Shown here: in pieces, positions 8,088 to 16,565 of the stretch
Position numbering within the stretch: position 1 is the first letter of the stretch
How the letters are laid out: each line of letters opens with the position of its first letter
NCBI RefSeq assembly: GCF_001577775.1
Contig: NZ_CP010835.1
Coordinates: 558,001 to 622,000, forward strand
DNA length: 64,000 nt
Direction of reading: 5' to 3'
Source of the DNA: Pyrococcus kukulkanii
GTDB lineage: Archaea > Methanobacteriota_B > Thermococci > Thermococcales > Thermococcaceae
Notes under the pieces: model-generated
What the model saw: the letters and a program-made list of their open reading frames with translations, nothing else
What the model was told of the DNA's origin: nothing
Databases searched by the model: none
Translations under genes and position numbers: made by a program

Positions 8088-8118
8088 CCCTCAAAGTTAC
8101 TTGCACCCCTACAAGTTA
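8078..8118 (-). promoter_or_regulatory. tandem repeated element at the ATPase promoter/start
   Basis: On the minus strand, ACTTGTAGGGGTGCAAGT is followed by AACTTTGAGGGGTGCAAGTT. Each copy has complementary ends (ACTTG/CAAGT and AACTT/AAGTT) around a shared GGGGTG core. A TATA-like CCTATATTAAC lies immediately upstream. Two copies at one promoter suggest an operator, possibly for the ATPase's own C-terminal winged helix; this is inference. Confidence 0.5.
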
Positions 8119-8418
8119 ATATAGGTTTCGACAAACCTGAGCTTGAGCCACCTCCAATTCCTGTAGATTCTTTGATGGAACTTTCCCGAGTATTCCGTAG
8201 TACTTAGAGATACTTGTGTTTGCCCTCTCCTTATTCCTTAAGCTAGTGGGTATTTCTACCTCCCCATTTTGGCCTTTGAAAGTGCCTATAAACTCTATGC
8301 ATTCTTTCATCCCCTCCTCCATGACCTTTTCAATATCTCTAGGAGAAAGCTTCTTTCCAAGCGTAAGCCTTTTTCTCGTCTTTGTATTGGCACAATCTTT
8401 CATATCCCCCGATACCAT
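8116..8418 (-). CDS. small hypothetical protein, doubtful
   Basis: An open frame of up to 100 codons reading LTLGKKLSPRDIEKVMEEGM and later SISKYYGILGKVPSKNLQEL. The charged helix followed by a short hydrophobic tail resembles small antitoxin-like proteins of archaea, but I do not recognise the family. There is no PIN gene beside it, and flanking sequence (8430-8790) is decayed coding DNA, so this may be the least damaged part of a larger relic. The start is uncertain (ATG 8418 or ATG 8403). Confidence 0.3.
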   Translation of the reverse strand: MVSGDMKDCANTKTRKRLTLGKKLSPRDIEKVMEEGMKECIEFIGTFKGQNGEVEIPTSLRNKERANTSISKYYGILGKVPSKNLQELEVAQAQVCRNLY

Positions 8419-8429
8419 GTCACCTCACA

Positions 8430-8780
8430 TTTTGATAAAATCCATTATGCGGAGGAGCTTTAGCCTTAGGCTCTCTCTGAGCTCAGCCCAGTTTAGTCGA
8501 AGAAGTAGTTAGTGGAATTACCAATCTGGCGTAGATCTTCCAAAAAGTCTCCTTCAACGTGAGTTTCAGGGGTTTCATGGGATTAGAGGATTTTTGCAGA
8601 TCAAAGTCTAATTTGAGTGCATAAAAGACATCGTAAAGTACGTTTTTCTGCTCTTCTTGAATCGATGATTGCTATTATTGACTTCTAGATAGTCCTTGAC
8701 TACCCTTAGCTCCTCCCTAAAGACCATGTTTAGTGCTCCATTTGCATCCCTATAAGCTGTACTGTTCAATGGACTATTGG
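8430..8780 (-). pseudogene. decayed coding sequence of unknown family
   Basis: No intact gene is present, but protein-like stretches appear in two minus frames: YRDANGALNMVFREELRVVK then DYLEVNN in one, and QEEQKNVLYDVFYALKLDFD then PMKPLKLTLKETFWKIYARL in the next. They join through a shift near 8660-8680, then hit stops. Sequence composition is coding-like. I cannot name the family. It lies between the hypF stop and the small ORF above. Confidence 0.4.
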
Positions 8781-8787
8781 TAGTTCA

Positions 8788-11109
8788 TCACATCATTAAG
8801 TCTTCACTGTTGAGGTAGCCCTCCAAGTACAATCCACCAAGGAATGCCTGTCCAACGTTTATCCCGTTGTCTCCCCTTGGAACCTCGTAGGTTGAGTAAA
8901 ACCTTAATCCATGAGCCTCAACGAACTTCCTTACGGTCTTAACTATGAGCTCGTTGTAGGCGACTCCCCCGCTCATTGCAATTCCCTTAACTCCGAACTC
9001 TTTAGCTTTCTCAACGGCAAGCTCTGCGAAGGCTCTCGCTAAGGCGAGATGTACTGAATAGGCGATGTCCGCTGGGTTTGCTTTGTCTATCACTTCGAGG
9101 ACTTCTCTAAACAGCTCAGTTATTTTTATCTCCTCTCCCTCAACTGGAACCTTGAACCCTAAATCGTTCTTCCCTTTGAAGGCGAAGCTCTCAAGCTTCA
9201 TCGCTGGTTCTCCCTCGTAGTGCCTCCTGTAGGCGACGTTCAATAGGACTGCAAACGCATCGAGAACCCTTCCCGTTGAGGAGGCGTAGGCTACGTTAAT
9301 TCCCCTGGCGAGCTGGTTGAATATCACGTTGAACTCTACCTTTCCGTACTTTAAGCTTTCAATGGCCTTCGGGCATAACCTTTCAATTGTACTTCTAACT
9401 TCCTCGAGCTCGTACATCTCGCTTAGAATTCCTATTAGAGCCCGCAGTGGATAATAGCTCGCGAGATCCCCACCGGGAAGGGGATAGTACTCTATGTGAG
9501 CCAGCCTCTCCACGTCTTCGTAGCTGAGGTAGATGACTTCTCCGCCCCATGTTTTTCCATCGGTTCCGTAGCCAACACCATCTAAGGCTATCCCAACTAC
9601 CTCCTCAAGCCCGTGCTCGGCCATAACCGAGGCTATATGGGCATAGTGATGCTGGACTTGAAGTAGTTCAGCATTTGTTTCCTCGGCTATCTCCATGGCA
9701 AGCTTCGTCGTGTTGTAGGAGGGATGCAGGTCGGCAATTATTAAATCGAAGTCAGAAACCCTAAGGATTTTCCTGAAGTGGGCTACTGCCTCTCTCATGA
9801 ACTCAAGGACTTCAATCTTCGATGTGTTCCCTATGTACTGGCTAGGATAGACCCTATTCCCCTTTACAACACCAAAAGCATTCATTAATTCGGCCCCTAC
9901 AGCTAATCCCTTGTATTCAAAAGGTATCTCAATGGGCAGGGGAACGAATCCCCTTGATCTTCTAATCACTGCCCTCCTCCCATCGACGAACCTTACTACG
10001 CTATCATCGGCCCTGTTGGGAATTCTCCTGTTATGTAGGAGGAGATAATCCGCGACATCCTTAAGCTTTTCAAATGCCTCATCGTTGTCCTTTATCATCG
10101 GCATGCCAGGGAAGTTGGCGGATGTCATGACGTAAACAGGAGTTTTCGACCAGTGGAAGAGTATATAGTGGGTTCCAGCGTAGGGAAGCATGACTCCAAT
10201 TGTGTGGAGTCCTGGGGCAAGATTCTCAGGGAGTGGGAACGGCTCCTTCTTCCTCAATGCCACTATTGGCCTCCTGTAGCTCGTTAGCTCTTCCTCTTCC
10301 TCCTCGGTTACATAGGCGAATGTCTTAATCGTCTCCAAGTCCTTGGCCATTATTGCGAAGGGCTTCTGCGGCCTGAACAGCCTTTTCCTTAGCTCAGCCA
10401 CTACATCTTCCCTTGTTGCATCACAGGCTAAGTGAATTCCGCCGATGCCCTTTATCGCCACTATATACCCCTTATCTATCAGCTTTGCCGCTCTCCTTAG
10501 AGGATCTCCAATTATCTCTTCACCCGTAGAGGTGTAGAGTCTGTAGCTCGGCCCACAGGTTGGGCAGGCAACTGGCTCCGCATGGTACCTCCTGTTTAGT
10601 GGATCCTCGTACTCACTCCTGCAGAAGTCGCACATTGGGAATTCTCTCATCGCCGTGTTTTCCCTATCGTAAGGGAGATCCTCTATAATGGTAAACCTAG
10701 GCCCACAGTTGGTGCAGACTATGAATGGATACATGAACCTCTTATCGTTCGGATCAAACAGCTCCCTTAAGCAGTCCTCACAGATGGCTATGTCAGGGGG
10801 AATTATTGAGTCTCCCTCACCCTTCTTTTCCGTGGAGCTCTTTTCTATGTAGAATCTATCAAAACCCTGAATTGGGATTTCCTTTCTAATGACTTTTTCT
10901 ATCTTAGCTAGGGGAGGTTTTTTCTTGTATAAATCTTCTAGAAATGCCTCAATATCTTCCTCTCTTCCTTCAACGACTATTTCAACTCCGGCATCTCCCA
11001 AATTCCTCACGTAACCCCTCAAGTTGTGAGCGTGAGCTATCCTGTACACGAAAGGTCTAAACCCTACAGCCTGGACTATTCCTTGAACATGAATCCTGTA
11101 TGCCTTCAT
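8788..11109 (-). CDS. hypF: HypF carbamoyltransferase (hydrogenase maturation)
   Basis: A 773-residue protein with the full HypF layout: acylphosphatase domain (HVQGIVQAVGFRPFVYRIAH, residues 5-90), two zinc fingers (CEDCLRELFDP..., CTNCGPRFT, CDFCRSEYEDP, CPTCGPSY, about 105-190), a YrdC-like domain, and a Kae1/carbamoyltransferase domain with QVQHHYAHIASVMAEHG near 470. HypF makes thiocarbamoyl-HypE from carbamoyl phosphate for the cyanide ligands of the NiFe site. ATG 11109 gives the standard N-terminus; the longer frame to 11163 is unlikely. It is the last hyp gene of the hypC-D-F run. HypE is encoded at 29301-30311. Confidence 0.95.
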   Translation of the reverse strand: MKAYRIHVQGIVQAVGFRPFVYRIAHAHNLRGYVRNLGDAGVEIVVEGREEDIEAFLEDLYKKKPPLAKIEKVIRKEIPIQGFDRFYIEKSSTEKKGEGDSIIPPDIAICEDCLRELFDPNDKRFMYPFIVCTNCGPRFTIIEDLPYDRENTAMREFPMCDFCRSEYEDPLNRRYHAEPVACPTCGPSYRLYTSTGEEIIGDPLRRAAKLIDKGYIVAIKGIGGIHLACDATREDVVAELRKRLFRPQKPFAIMAKDLETIKTFAYVTEEEEEELTSYRRPIVALRKKEPFPLPENLAPGLHTIGVMLPYAGTHYILFHWSKTPVYVMTSANFPGMPMIKDNDEAFEKLKDVADYLLLHNRRIPNRADDSVVRFVDGRRAVIRRSRGFVPLPIEIPFEYKGLAVGAELMNAFGVVKGNRVYPSQYIGNTSKIEVLEFMREAVAHFRKILRVSDFDLIIADLHPSYNTTKLAMEIAEETNAELLQVQHHYAHIASVMAEHGLEEVVGIALDGVGYGTDGKTWGGEVIYLSYEDVERLAHIEYYPLPGGDLASYYPLRALIGILSEMYELEEVRSTIERLCPKAIESLKYGKVEFNVIFNQLARGINVAYASSTGRVLDAFAVLLNVAYRRHYEGEPAMKLESFAFKGKNDLGFKVPVEGEEIKITELFREVLEVIDKANPADIAYSVHLALARAFAELAVEKAKEFGVKGIAMSGGVAYNELIVKTVRKFVEAHGLRFYSTYEVPRGDNGINVGQAFLGGLYLEGYLNSEDLMM

Positions 11110-11199
11110 CCTCTCCCCCGAATGTTTTACGAAATTAAAAGCTTTATACGTTTCTAAAACCAAAAGTTGGGAACGGGAGGGGAGTTTTCAACCATGGGT

Positions 11200-12303
11200 T
11201 TAGAAGAGTGCCCCATACTTGTAGAATATTGAGCATGTACCCTCGTAGGAAACCATGCAGGGCCCTATGGGGTGCCTCGGGGTGCAGGTCTTACCGAAGT
11301 GCGGACACTGGGGAGGTAAAGCTAAACCCCTGAGGATCGCACCGCAGAGGCAACCCTTCTCTAAGTCGGGAAGCTTCGGAACTTCCGGATCGTAGTACGT
11401 CCTTATCTCCAACTCCCTCCACTCCCTCCTGAGCTCAAGTCCGCTCTCTGGAATTATTCCCAGGGCCCTCCACTTTGCATCCTTAACCTCGAAGAATTTG
11501 TCAATTAACTCTTGGGCCTTGACGTTTCCCTCCCACTTCACGACCCTCGTGTACTCGTTTAGTATCTTTGCCTCTCCCTTCTTAACCATCTTTATGAGTA
11601 AGAGTATTGCCAGTAGCATATCAACGGGCTCGAAACCGGCAACTACCTGGGGAATGCCATACTTTTCGGTTATGTGAGCCCATCCCTTAACGCCAATTAT
11701 CGTGGAGACGTGCCCAGGGTCAATTAACCCATGGAACCTTGTTCCCGCCTTTACCAAGGCTTCAACTGCTGGAGGCGTTAGCCTGTGGACCGAATAGATC
11801 TTAAAGTTCTCCAATCCCTCCTCCACAACGGCATTGAGCATTCCAGCGGCTGGAGCTGTTGTTGTCTCAAAGCCGGGTGAGAAGTGAACTACTAGCTTAT
11901 CAGGATTCTCCTTGGCTATTTTGTAGGCATCGTAAATTGAGTAAACGACTCTAACATCGTAGCCTTCGCTCTTTAGATCGGCGAAGCTTCCCCTTGGTGT
12001 AGGAATTCTGTACATGTCTCCAAAAGTCGTCAAAATAATCCTCTCACCCTCTTCATAGGCTTGTTTCATAATCTCCATCATTTTTACTATGTCCTCTACT
12101 GGAGTTATACACACAGGACAGCCCGGTCCGCTCATTATTTTGACGTTCTCCGGCAGTAGTGATCTTATGCCTGCCCTTGTGACGGTATCCTCATGCGTTC
12201 CGCAGACGTGCATGAACCTTAGTTCCTCAAAACCTTTAGCTTCCTCATGTATCTTTCTAACAATCTTTTGGGCTAACTGCCTATCCCTGAATTTCTCAAG
12301 CAT
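11200..12303 (-). CDS. hypD: HypD hydrogenase maturation iron-sulfur protein
   Basis: A 367-residue protein. The HypD motifs are in order: FMHVCGTHEDTVTRAGIRSL, IMSGPGCPVCITPVEDI, VHFSPGFETTTAP, and the C-terminal cluster motif CLCGAILRGL...CPHFGKTCTPRHPIGPC. The conserved cysteines hold a [4Fe-4S] cluster and, with HypC, the Fe(CN)2CO unit. ATG 12303 follows GGAGGGATAGCC, a good ribosome site, and starts only two bases after the hypC stop, so the genes are co-transcribed and probably translationally coupled. Confidence 0.95.
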   Translation of the reverse strand: MLEKFRDRQLAQKIVRKIHEEAKGFEELRFMHVCGTHEDTVTRAGIRSLLPENVKIMSGPGCPVCITPVEDIVKMMEIMKQAYEEGERIILTTFGDMYRIPTPRGSFADLKSEGYDVRVVYSIYDAYKIAKENPDKLVVHFSPGFETTTAPAAGMLNAVVEEGLENFKIYSVHRLTPPAVEALVKAGTRFHGLIDPGHVSTIIGVKGWAHITEKYGIPQVVAGFEPVDMLLAILLLIKMVKKGEAKILNEYTRVVKWEGNVKAQELIDKFFEVKDAKWRALGIIPESGLELRREWRELEIRTYYDPEVPKLPDLEKGCLCGAILRGLALPPQCPHFGKTCTPRHPIGPCMVSYEGTCSIFYKYGALF

Positions 12304-12305
12304 GG

Positions 12306-12530
12306 CTATCCCTCCAGAGCTGAGAGAACTTCTTCCCACGCTTCAAGAATTTCCTTTGCTCTCTCCTCGTCGAGTTTCTCTATTGCAAAGCCAGTGTGGA
12401 CTATCACGTAATCGCCAACTTTGATGTCTGGGAGTAGATCTAACCTTACTTCCCTTTTAATGCCCCCAAAATCCACTATTCCAACGTTACCCCTAATTTC
12501 CACGACTTTCCCAGGAACGGCTAGGCACAT
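12306..12530 (-). CDS. hypC: HypC/HybG-family hydrogenase maturation chaperone
   Basis: A 74-residue protein beginning MCLAVPGKVVEIRGNVGIVD. The invariant N-terminal Met-Cys, exposed after methionine removal, binds the iron centre during assembly; ATG 12530 is therefore the right start, not the codon at 12539. The later DYVIVHTGFAIEKLDEE segment is also typical. It heads the hypC-D-F run. A 15-bp palindrome lies about 50 bp upstream. Confidence 0.95.
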   Translation of the reverse strand: MCLAVPGKVVEIRGNVGIVDFGGIKREVRLDLLPDIKVGDYVIVHTGFAIEKLDEERAKEILEAWEEVLSALEG

Positions 12531-12574
12531 TCTTCCCACCTATTCTACCTTTCCTTGGCTAGACTTTTAGGTGT

Positions 12575-12593
12575 TTTTGGAACCTATGGTTCC
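12575..12593. promoter_or_regulatory. palindrome upstream of hypCDF, possible SurR-like site
   Basis: GGAACCTATGGTTCC (12579-12593) is a perfect inverted repeat with a 3-base centre. Read from 12575, TTTTGGAACCTATGGTT differs from the SurR consensus GTTn3AACn5GTT at only the first base. It lies between the stop of the uncharacterised gene (12609) and the hypC start (12530). It may be an operator for hypCDF or merely a hairpin between genes. Confidence 0.45.
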
Positions 12594-12608
12594 CATCCAA
12601 AGGAAGTT

Positions 12609-13553
12609 TCAAATGAATCTCCAGAAGTTTCTGATGTAGAATTTTACCTCCCTTATCCAATCCTCTACTGGCGGGAGACTTCTTGAGGTTGCAAGACGGG
12701 TGTAGATTGTTCTTAAATATTCCTCAAGTACTTCTGAGTCTAAGCCAAGGGAAAATACGAGTTCCCACACCGTTTTATCTTGAGCCAATAGAAAGGCTAT
12801 GTCGTTTTTAATTTTTACTAATCTTGGTGCCATATTATCCATCCACCATTTGACAAAACTTCTTTCATCTTGTTCCGAGAACCATACTGAACTTGTATAA
12901 TCCATGTACACAAATCTTATCCCCTTCTGTAGGATCTCCTCCCAATTTTCCTGGAGGAATTTCGATGTTATTATGATATTCCCAAGCTTATAGGTGGAGA
13001 ATACCCTAGGGGATTTACGTCTTACCTTTGACGAAGTTATTTTCTTTGGATTTTGACGTTTCTGAGGTTTAGCATTGCCTAAGCCAGACTCAATATCTGC
13101 CAAGATCTCATTAAAGTGCTTATCCAAGAAATCTAAAACATCTAAAAGCATGTTGCTATAATATGGACTCCAAAGTCTGTTCTTTATTCGTTTGAGTATC
13201 TCTGATTTTGGAAAGATTTTCCCAACGGTTCCTATGTAATCTAGAGCATGATGCAAAAATACGCATTTAACTCCATCCTCTCCATAGGCCCCGTAGGCTA
13301 AGTCCAAAAGAAAGTCAAGTTCCCACTTTCTTCTTCTCCCCCAGTCGTGGTGCAAAGGTGAAAATCCCGTTATTACCCCAATTTCTTGAAGGTATCGGAT
13401 ATGGACATTAAGATCAAGGTCATCTGCTTCAATATTTTTTGATATCCAGTTTTCAGGAAAATCTATAAGCTCATTGGTGCCATCTGCTACTTCTTCCGAA
13501 ATACCCAACTTCCTACACCATTTTCTGTGGATCACCCATTTGGGCAAATACAA
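12609..13553 (-). CDS. uncharacterised protein in the hydrogenase operon
   Basis: A 314-residue protein I do not recognise. It has no signal peptide or membrane segments. The N-terminal half has a striking histidine pattern: SPLHHDWGRRRKWELDFLLD (near residue 63) and VFLHHALDYIGTVGKIF (near 98). HH-x-x-D/Y-I-G resembles helices of zinc-dependent phospholipase-like or HD-type metal sites, but this is only a visual resemblance. A basic linker (about 155-175) separates this from an alpha/beta C-terminal half. The gene starts just 6 bases after the AAA ATPase stop and shares its strand with hyp and hydrogenase genes, so the two probably work together. Confidence 0.6.
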   Translation of the reverse strand: MYLPKWVIHRKWCRKLGISEEVADGTNELIDFPENWISKNIEADDLDLNVHIRYLQEIGVITGFSPLHHDWGRRRKWELDFLLDLAYGAYGEDGVKCVFLHHALDYIGTVGKIFPKSEILKRIKNRLWSPYYSNMLLDVLDFLDKHFNEILADIESGLGNAKPQKRQNPKKITSSKVRRKSPRVFSTYKLGNIIITSKFLQENWEEILQKGIRFVYMDYTSSVWFSEQDERSFVKWWMDNMAPRLVKIKNDIAFLLAQDKTVWELVFSLGLDSEVLEEYLRTIYTRLATSRSLPPVEDWIREVKFYIRNFWRFI

Positions 13554-13559
13554 TCACCC

Positions 13560-14567
13560 CTACCCTACAATCCTCCTAATAGCCAAGAGCTCAAGCCTTC
13601 CCTGAGGTCTTAAAATTCCCTTCTTCGGATCTAAGAAGAGAATATTCTGCTTCACTAACCATCTTATTCCTGGGCTTACATCCTCTATCTTGATGAACTC
13701 GCTGTCCATAAAGCTTTTTAATATCCTTATAACTTCCCTGTAAATGATCCCGTTTTCCCTTTTGAGGTCATTCAGCTTAAATTTTATCCAATTCTCTCTT
13801 GTATCAAGTTCTCCCCTGCACCATTCTTCTAGGTTGTCCTTGTGAAGAGAAGCAAGTGTGAGATAGGAGGGCTTTCCCCCAAAGTGCCTGATGACTAATT
13901 CTATCTCTTCCCCCTTAAATCCAAGTTCTTCAAGGAATTCTCTCGCAGTATCCTCATCAAAATCATCTACCAAGAAGAATTCGGCCCTACCGTGGAGCAT
14001 TGCTTCGCTGTACACCTTCTCAATGAAGAGAGAATCTGAGGTTATTGTGAAGACGTGGGCTAGGTGTAGTTCTTTCGTAAGTCCGACTAGGAGGTTGAAG
14101 AGTTCATAGAGTAGTGGTCCATTTATTTTGAGGTCTTCAACCTTCTGGAGCTCATCTAAGATTAGAATTGGAATTTTTCCACTTTTCCTAATCTTTTTCA
14201 AAGTCTCAATTATATAGGAAAAAGCGTTTTCGTGGTTCCCAATTACCTCTCTCAGCAGAGCTTTTGGAACTGGAATTCCGTGGATAATCCCAGGTAGATC
14301 CTCTACTATTGCTTTAACAACGTCCTTCTTGCCTCTGTGTATCGAGAACAGAATATTAAGGAAATCAGAAGGGCTGGATATAGCATGCCACCTGAGGTTT
14401 ATATAGAATGGAACAAAATCCTCGGAAAGTCTCCTAGAAAATTCCATTAGTAGTGTTGTTTTGCCCGAGTTTATCGGGCCGTAAATGAAGAAGATTGTGT
14501 TTGGCTCGCTCTCAACGAAAGTTCTGAGGAGAGCCAGCTCTTTCTCCCTGTCGTAAAACATGAACAT
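13560..14567 (-). CDS. archaeal AAA-type ATPase in the hydrogenase operon
   Basis: A 335-residue ATPase: Walker A FFIYGPINSGKTTLLMEFSR (about residues 25-44), Walker B IPILILDELQKVEDL (about 130-144), and sensor-like VFTITSDSLFI. The C-terminal 80 residues look like a winged helix (IRWLVKQNILFLDPKKGILR). It belongs to the ATPase_2 group like the protein at 7062-8087. It starts 41 bp after the hydrogenase alpha gene and is followed by the uncharacterised gene at 12609-13553. A role in hydrogenase assembly is possible but unproven; the family is also common as stand-alone genes. ATG 14567 is preferred over a TTG at 14588. Confidence 0.75.
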   Translation of the reverse strand: MFMFYDREKELALLRTFVESEPNTIFFIYGPINSGKTTLLMEFSRRLSEDFVPFYINLRWHAISSPSDFLNILFSIHRGKKDVVKAIVEDLPGIIHGIPVPKALLREVIGNHENAFSYIIETLKKIRKSGKIPILILDELQKVEDLKINGPLLYELFNLLVGLTKELHLAHVFTITSDSLFIEKVYSEAMLHGRAEFFLVDDFDEDTAREFLEELGFKGEEIELVIRHFGGKPSYLTLASLHKDNLEEWCRGELDTRENWIKFKLNDLKRENGIIYREVIRILKSFMDSEFIKIEDVSPGIRWLVKQNILFLDPKKGILRPQGRLELLAIRRIVG

Positions 14568-14607
14568 CCCAAAGAAATGTTCGCTCAAAAAATATAAAAA
14601 TTTAAGC

Positions 14608-15846
14608 CTAAAGCTTGACGAAGTGCACTGAACAGGAGATACATGGGTCGAATGCTCTAACTATCTCCTCCAATTTTTTCTTCAAAGACTCCTCTGGCAC
14701 TGATCCATACATCTTCTTAGCATCCTCAAGTAAGCTAAGCTCCATCATCCCTTGATTAAATGCAGTCGGTGTGATCGTGTTCGACCACACGACTTTTCCA
14801 TCTTCGATTCTATAGTGATGGACTAGAACTCCTCTGGGAGCTTCAACATATCCAATCCCTTCCCCGCTTTTTTCTTCCGGTTCCACAATGCCTTTTTCTA
14901 TTCCCTCACTCGCTATTTTATTGCTGAGCTCAGCAACTCTCTCTAAAGCATAGACAAGCTCTATGGCTTGGGCTAAGTTGTTGTATATTACGTATCTGCT
15001 CTCAATTTTGTCTTTGTAGGTATCTAGCAGTCTCCCCGCTTCCCCCTGAATGTATTTTTCTTTCAATAATAACCTAGCCAATGCACCGACAAAAATAGGT
15101 TTGCCTTTGTAGTAGGTATGCTTTGCAAAGCTGTAGTTTACTGGAACTTCGTCAAGCTCTATATATTGAATTCTGTCTTCCCCAACTATTAGGTCATCTC
15201 CCCACAAGTATTCACTGGTAACCATCGGAATTTCAGCTTTGGCCCCTCTTGGTTCTTGAGAAGCAAATATTCCAACTATCCTTCTGGCAAATTTAACTAG
15301 TGACTCTGCATGCTTTGCTATTCCTTCCAGTTCTTCTTCTCTTGGATACCTTCCAAATCCTCCTGGCTTTATGTTTATTCCATGAATTTCTCTTCCCCCT
15401 AGGAGCTCTCTTATCGTGTTACCAAATGCCTTTATTGTCAATCCTTCCTTTATTAACTCCCCATGCTTTGGTATCATTGAGATTGCATCTGGATAGCCAA
15501 AAATATCCGGCAACGCTAGGAGGTAAAGGTGAAGAGCATGGCTCTCTATTATTTCCCCCCACAGGGCTAGCTCCCTTAACTTCTCAACCGTGGGTGGAAC
15601 TTCTATTCCTAGGGCATTTTCTATGGCCCTTACCGATGCAACGGAGTGAGCTACGTAGCAGATAGCACATATCCTTGCCTCAAGATCGGGAACGTCCCAG
15701 TAGCTCCTCCCCAACGTTAGGACTTCAAAGAATCTTGGCCCCTCGAGTATCTTAACCCTCGCCTCCTTAACAGTTCCATCCTCAACAACTATCTCTGCCT
15801 TTCCGATCCCCTCAACCCTGGTGAATTCATCAAGCTCTATGATCAT
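14608..15846 (-). CDS. cytosolic [NiFe] hydrogenase alpha (large) subunit, group 3b
   Basis: A 412-residue catalytic subunit. The N-terminal nickel motif is ARICAICYVAHS (about residue 58) and the C-terminal motif is DPCISCSVH; these four cysteines bind the NiFe site. Four residues (FVKL) follow the last His, the peptide normally removed by the maturation protease. The gene order beta-gamma-delta-alpha and the NAD(P) module identify a sulfhydrogenase-type soluble hydrogenase. The sequence and its position next to the Nfn pair fit hydrogenase II (shyA) of P. furiosus better than hydrogenase I, from memory. ATG 15846 starts 2 bases after the delta stop. Confidence 0.93.
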   Translation of the reverse strand: MIIELDEFTRVEGIGKAEIVVEDGTVKEARVKILEGPRFFEVLTLGRSYWDVPDLEARICAICYVAHSVASVRAIENALGIEVPPTVEKLRELALWGEIIESHALHLYLLALPDIFGYPDAISMIPKHGELIKEGLTIKAFGNTIRELLGGREIHGINIKPGGFGRYPREEELEGIAKHAESLVKFARRIVGIFASQEPRGAKAEIPMVTSEYLWGDDLIVGEDRIQYIELDEVPVNYSFAKHTYYKGKPIFVGALARLLLKEKYIQGEAGRLLDTYKDKIESRYVIYNNLAQAIELVYALERVAELSNKIASEGIEKGIVEPEEKSGEGIGYVEAPRGVLVHHYRIEDGKVVWSNTITPTAFNQGMMELSLLEDAKKMYGSVPEESLKKKLEEIVRAFDPCISCSVHFVKL

Positions 15847-15848
15847 GA

Positions 15849-16565
15849 CTACCACCTCGTGAACGTCCTAAGCTTCCTTGCAATTTCCTCCTCTGGCAGA
15901 ATCTCCTTTAGAACCTCGACGAGCCCAGGAACGTTTGCATCCATTGAAGGTCCTCTACACCCTATGCATCCTAATCCTAAGGCAGGGCACTGGGCATTAC
16001 ACCCTCCAGCCGTTACTGGTCCAAGGCATGGAATGCCTTTCTTTAAGAGAACGCACTCGTACTCGTTGAGTTTGCACTCAAGGCAGACAGGATAGTCCTT
16101 TGCAACTGGCTCAACTCCTCTCGCTAGGTTCATCAGGACTTGAAATACCTCCTCCTTATTGTAAGGGCACCCAGGAATGGCGAAGTCGACGGGAACGTAC
16201 TCCGTTATTGGCCTCGGCTCGAGAACTTTAGTAGGCCCCTTGACATCTCCGTATATTCGTCTAAATGCCTCCTTCGCATTCTCAACGCTCCCTTGAACGC
16301 TACCGTGGGTTGCACAAGTTCCAAGAGCTATCAGGTACTCACTTCTGTTCCTAGCCTCCCTAAGAACATCTAGATCCCTCTGCGTTGAAACAGTCCCAGT
16401 TACAAGAGCTACATCGACCTTCTCCTTACTCTTGCTTGAGCTCGCCATGTGGAACTCAACTATCTCGTAGAACTCCAAGATATCAAATAACCTATCGTAC
16501 AGGAAGAGCAAGTTTAGAGCACAACCTCCACAGTCGGTAAGCTCGAAAACAGCTAACTTCATCAT
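15849..16565 (-). CDS. cytosolic [NiFe] hydrogenase delta (small) subunit
   Basis: A 238-residue electron-transfer subunit. The proximal-cluster ligands are visible: LTDCGGCALNLLF at the N-terminus, GTCATHGS and PGCPYNKEE. A cysteine-rich C-terminal part (CLECKLNEYECVLLKKG, CLGPVTAGGCNAQCPALGLG, CIGCRGP) should bind more [4Fe-4S] clusters. It passes electrons between the NiFe site and the beta/gamma module. ATG 16565 overlaps the gamma stop in ATGA. The frame extends back to 16682 but that part lies inside the gamma gene. Confidence 0.93.
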   Translation of the reverse strand: MMKLAVFELTDCGGCALNLLFLYDRLFDILEFYEIVEFHMASSSKSKEKVDVALVTGTVSTQRDLDVLREARNRSEYLIALGTCATHGSVQGSVENAKEAFRRIYGDVKGPTKVLEPRPITEYVPVDFAIPGCPYNKEEVFQVLMNLARGVEPVAKDYPVCLECKLNEYECVLLKKGIPCLGPVTAGGCNAQCPALGLGCIGCRGPSMDANVPGLVEVLKEILPEEEIARKLRTFTRW

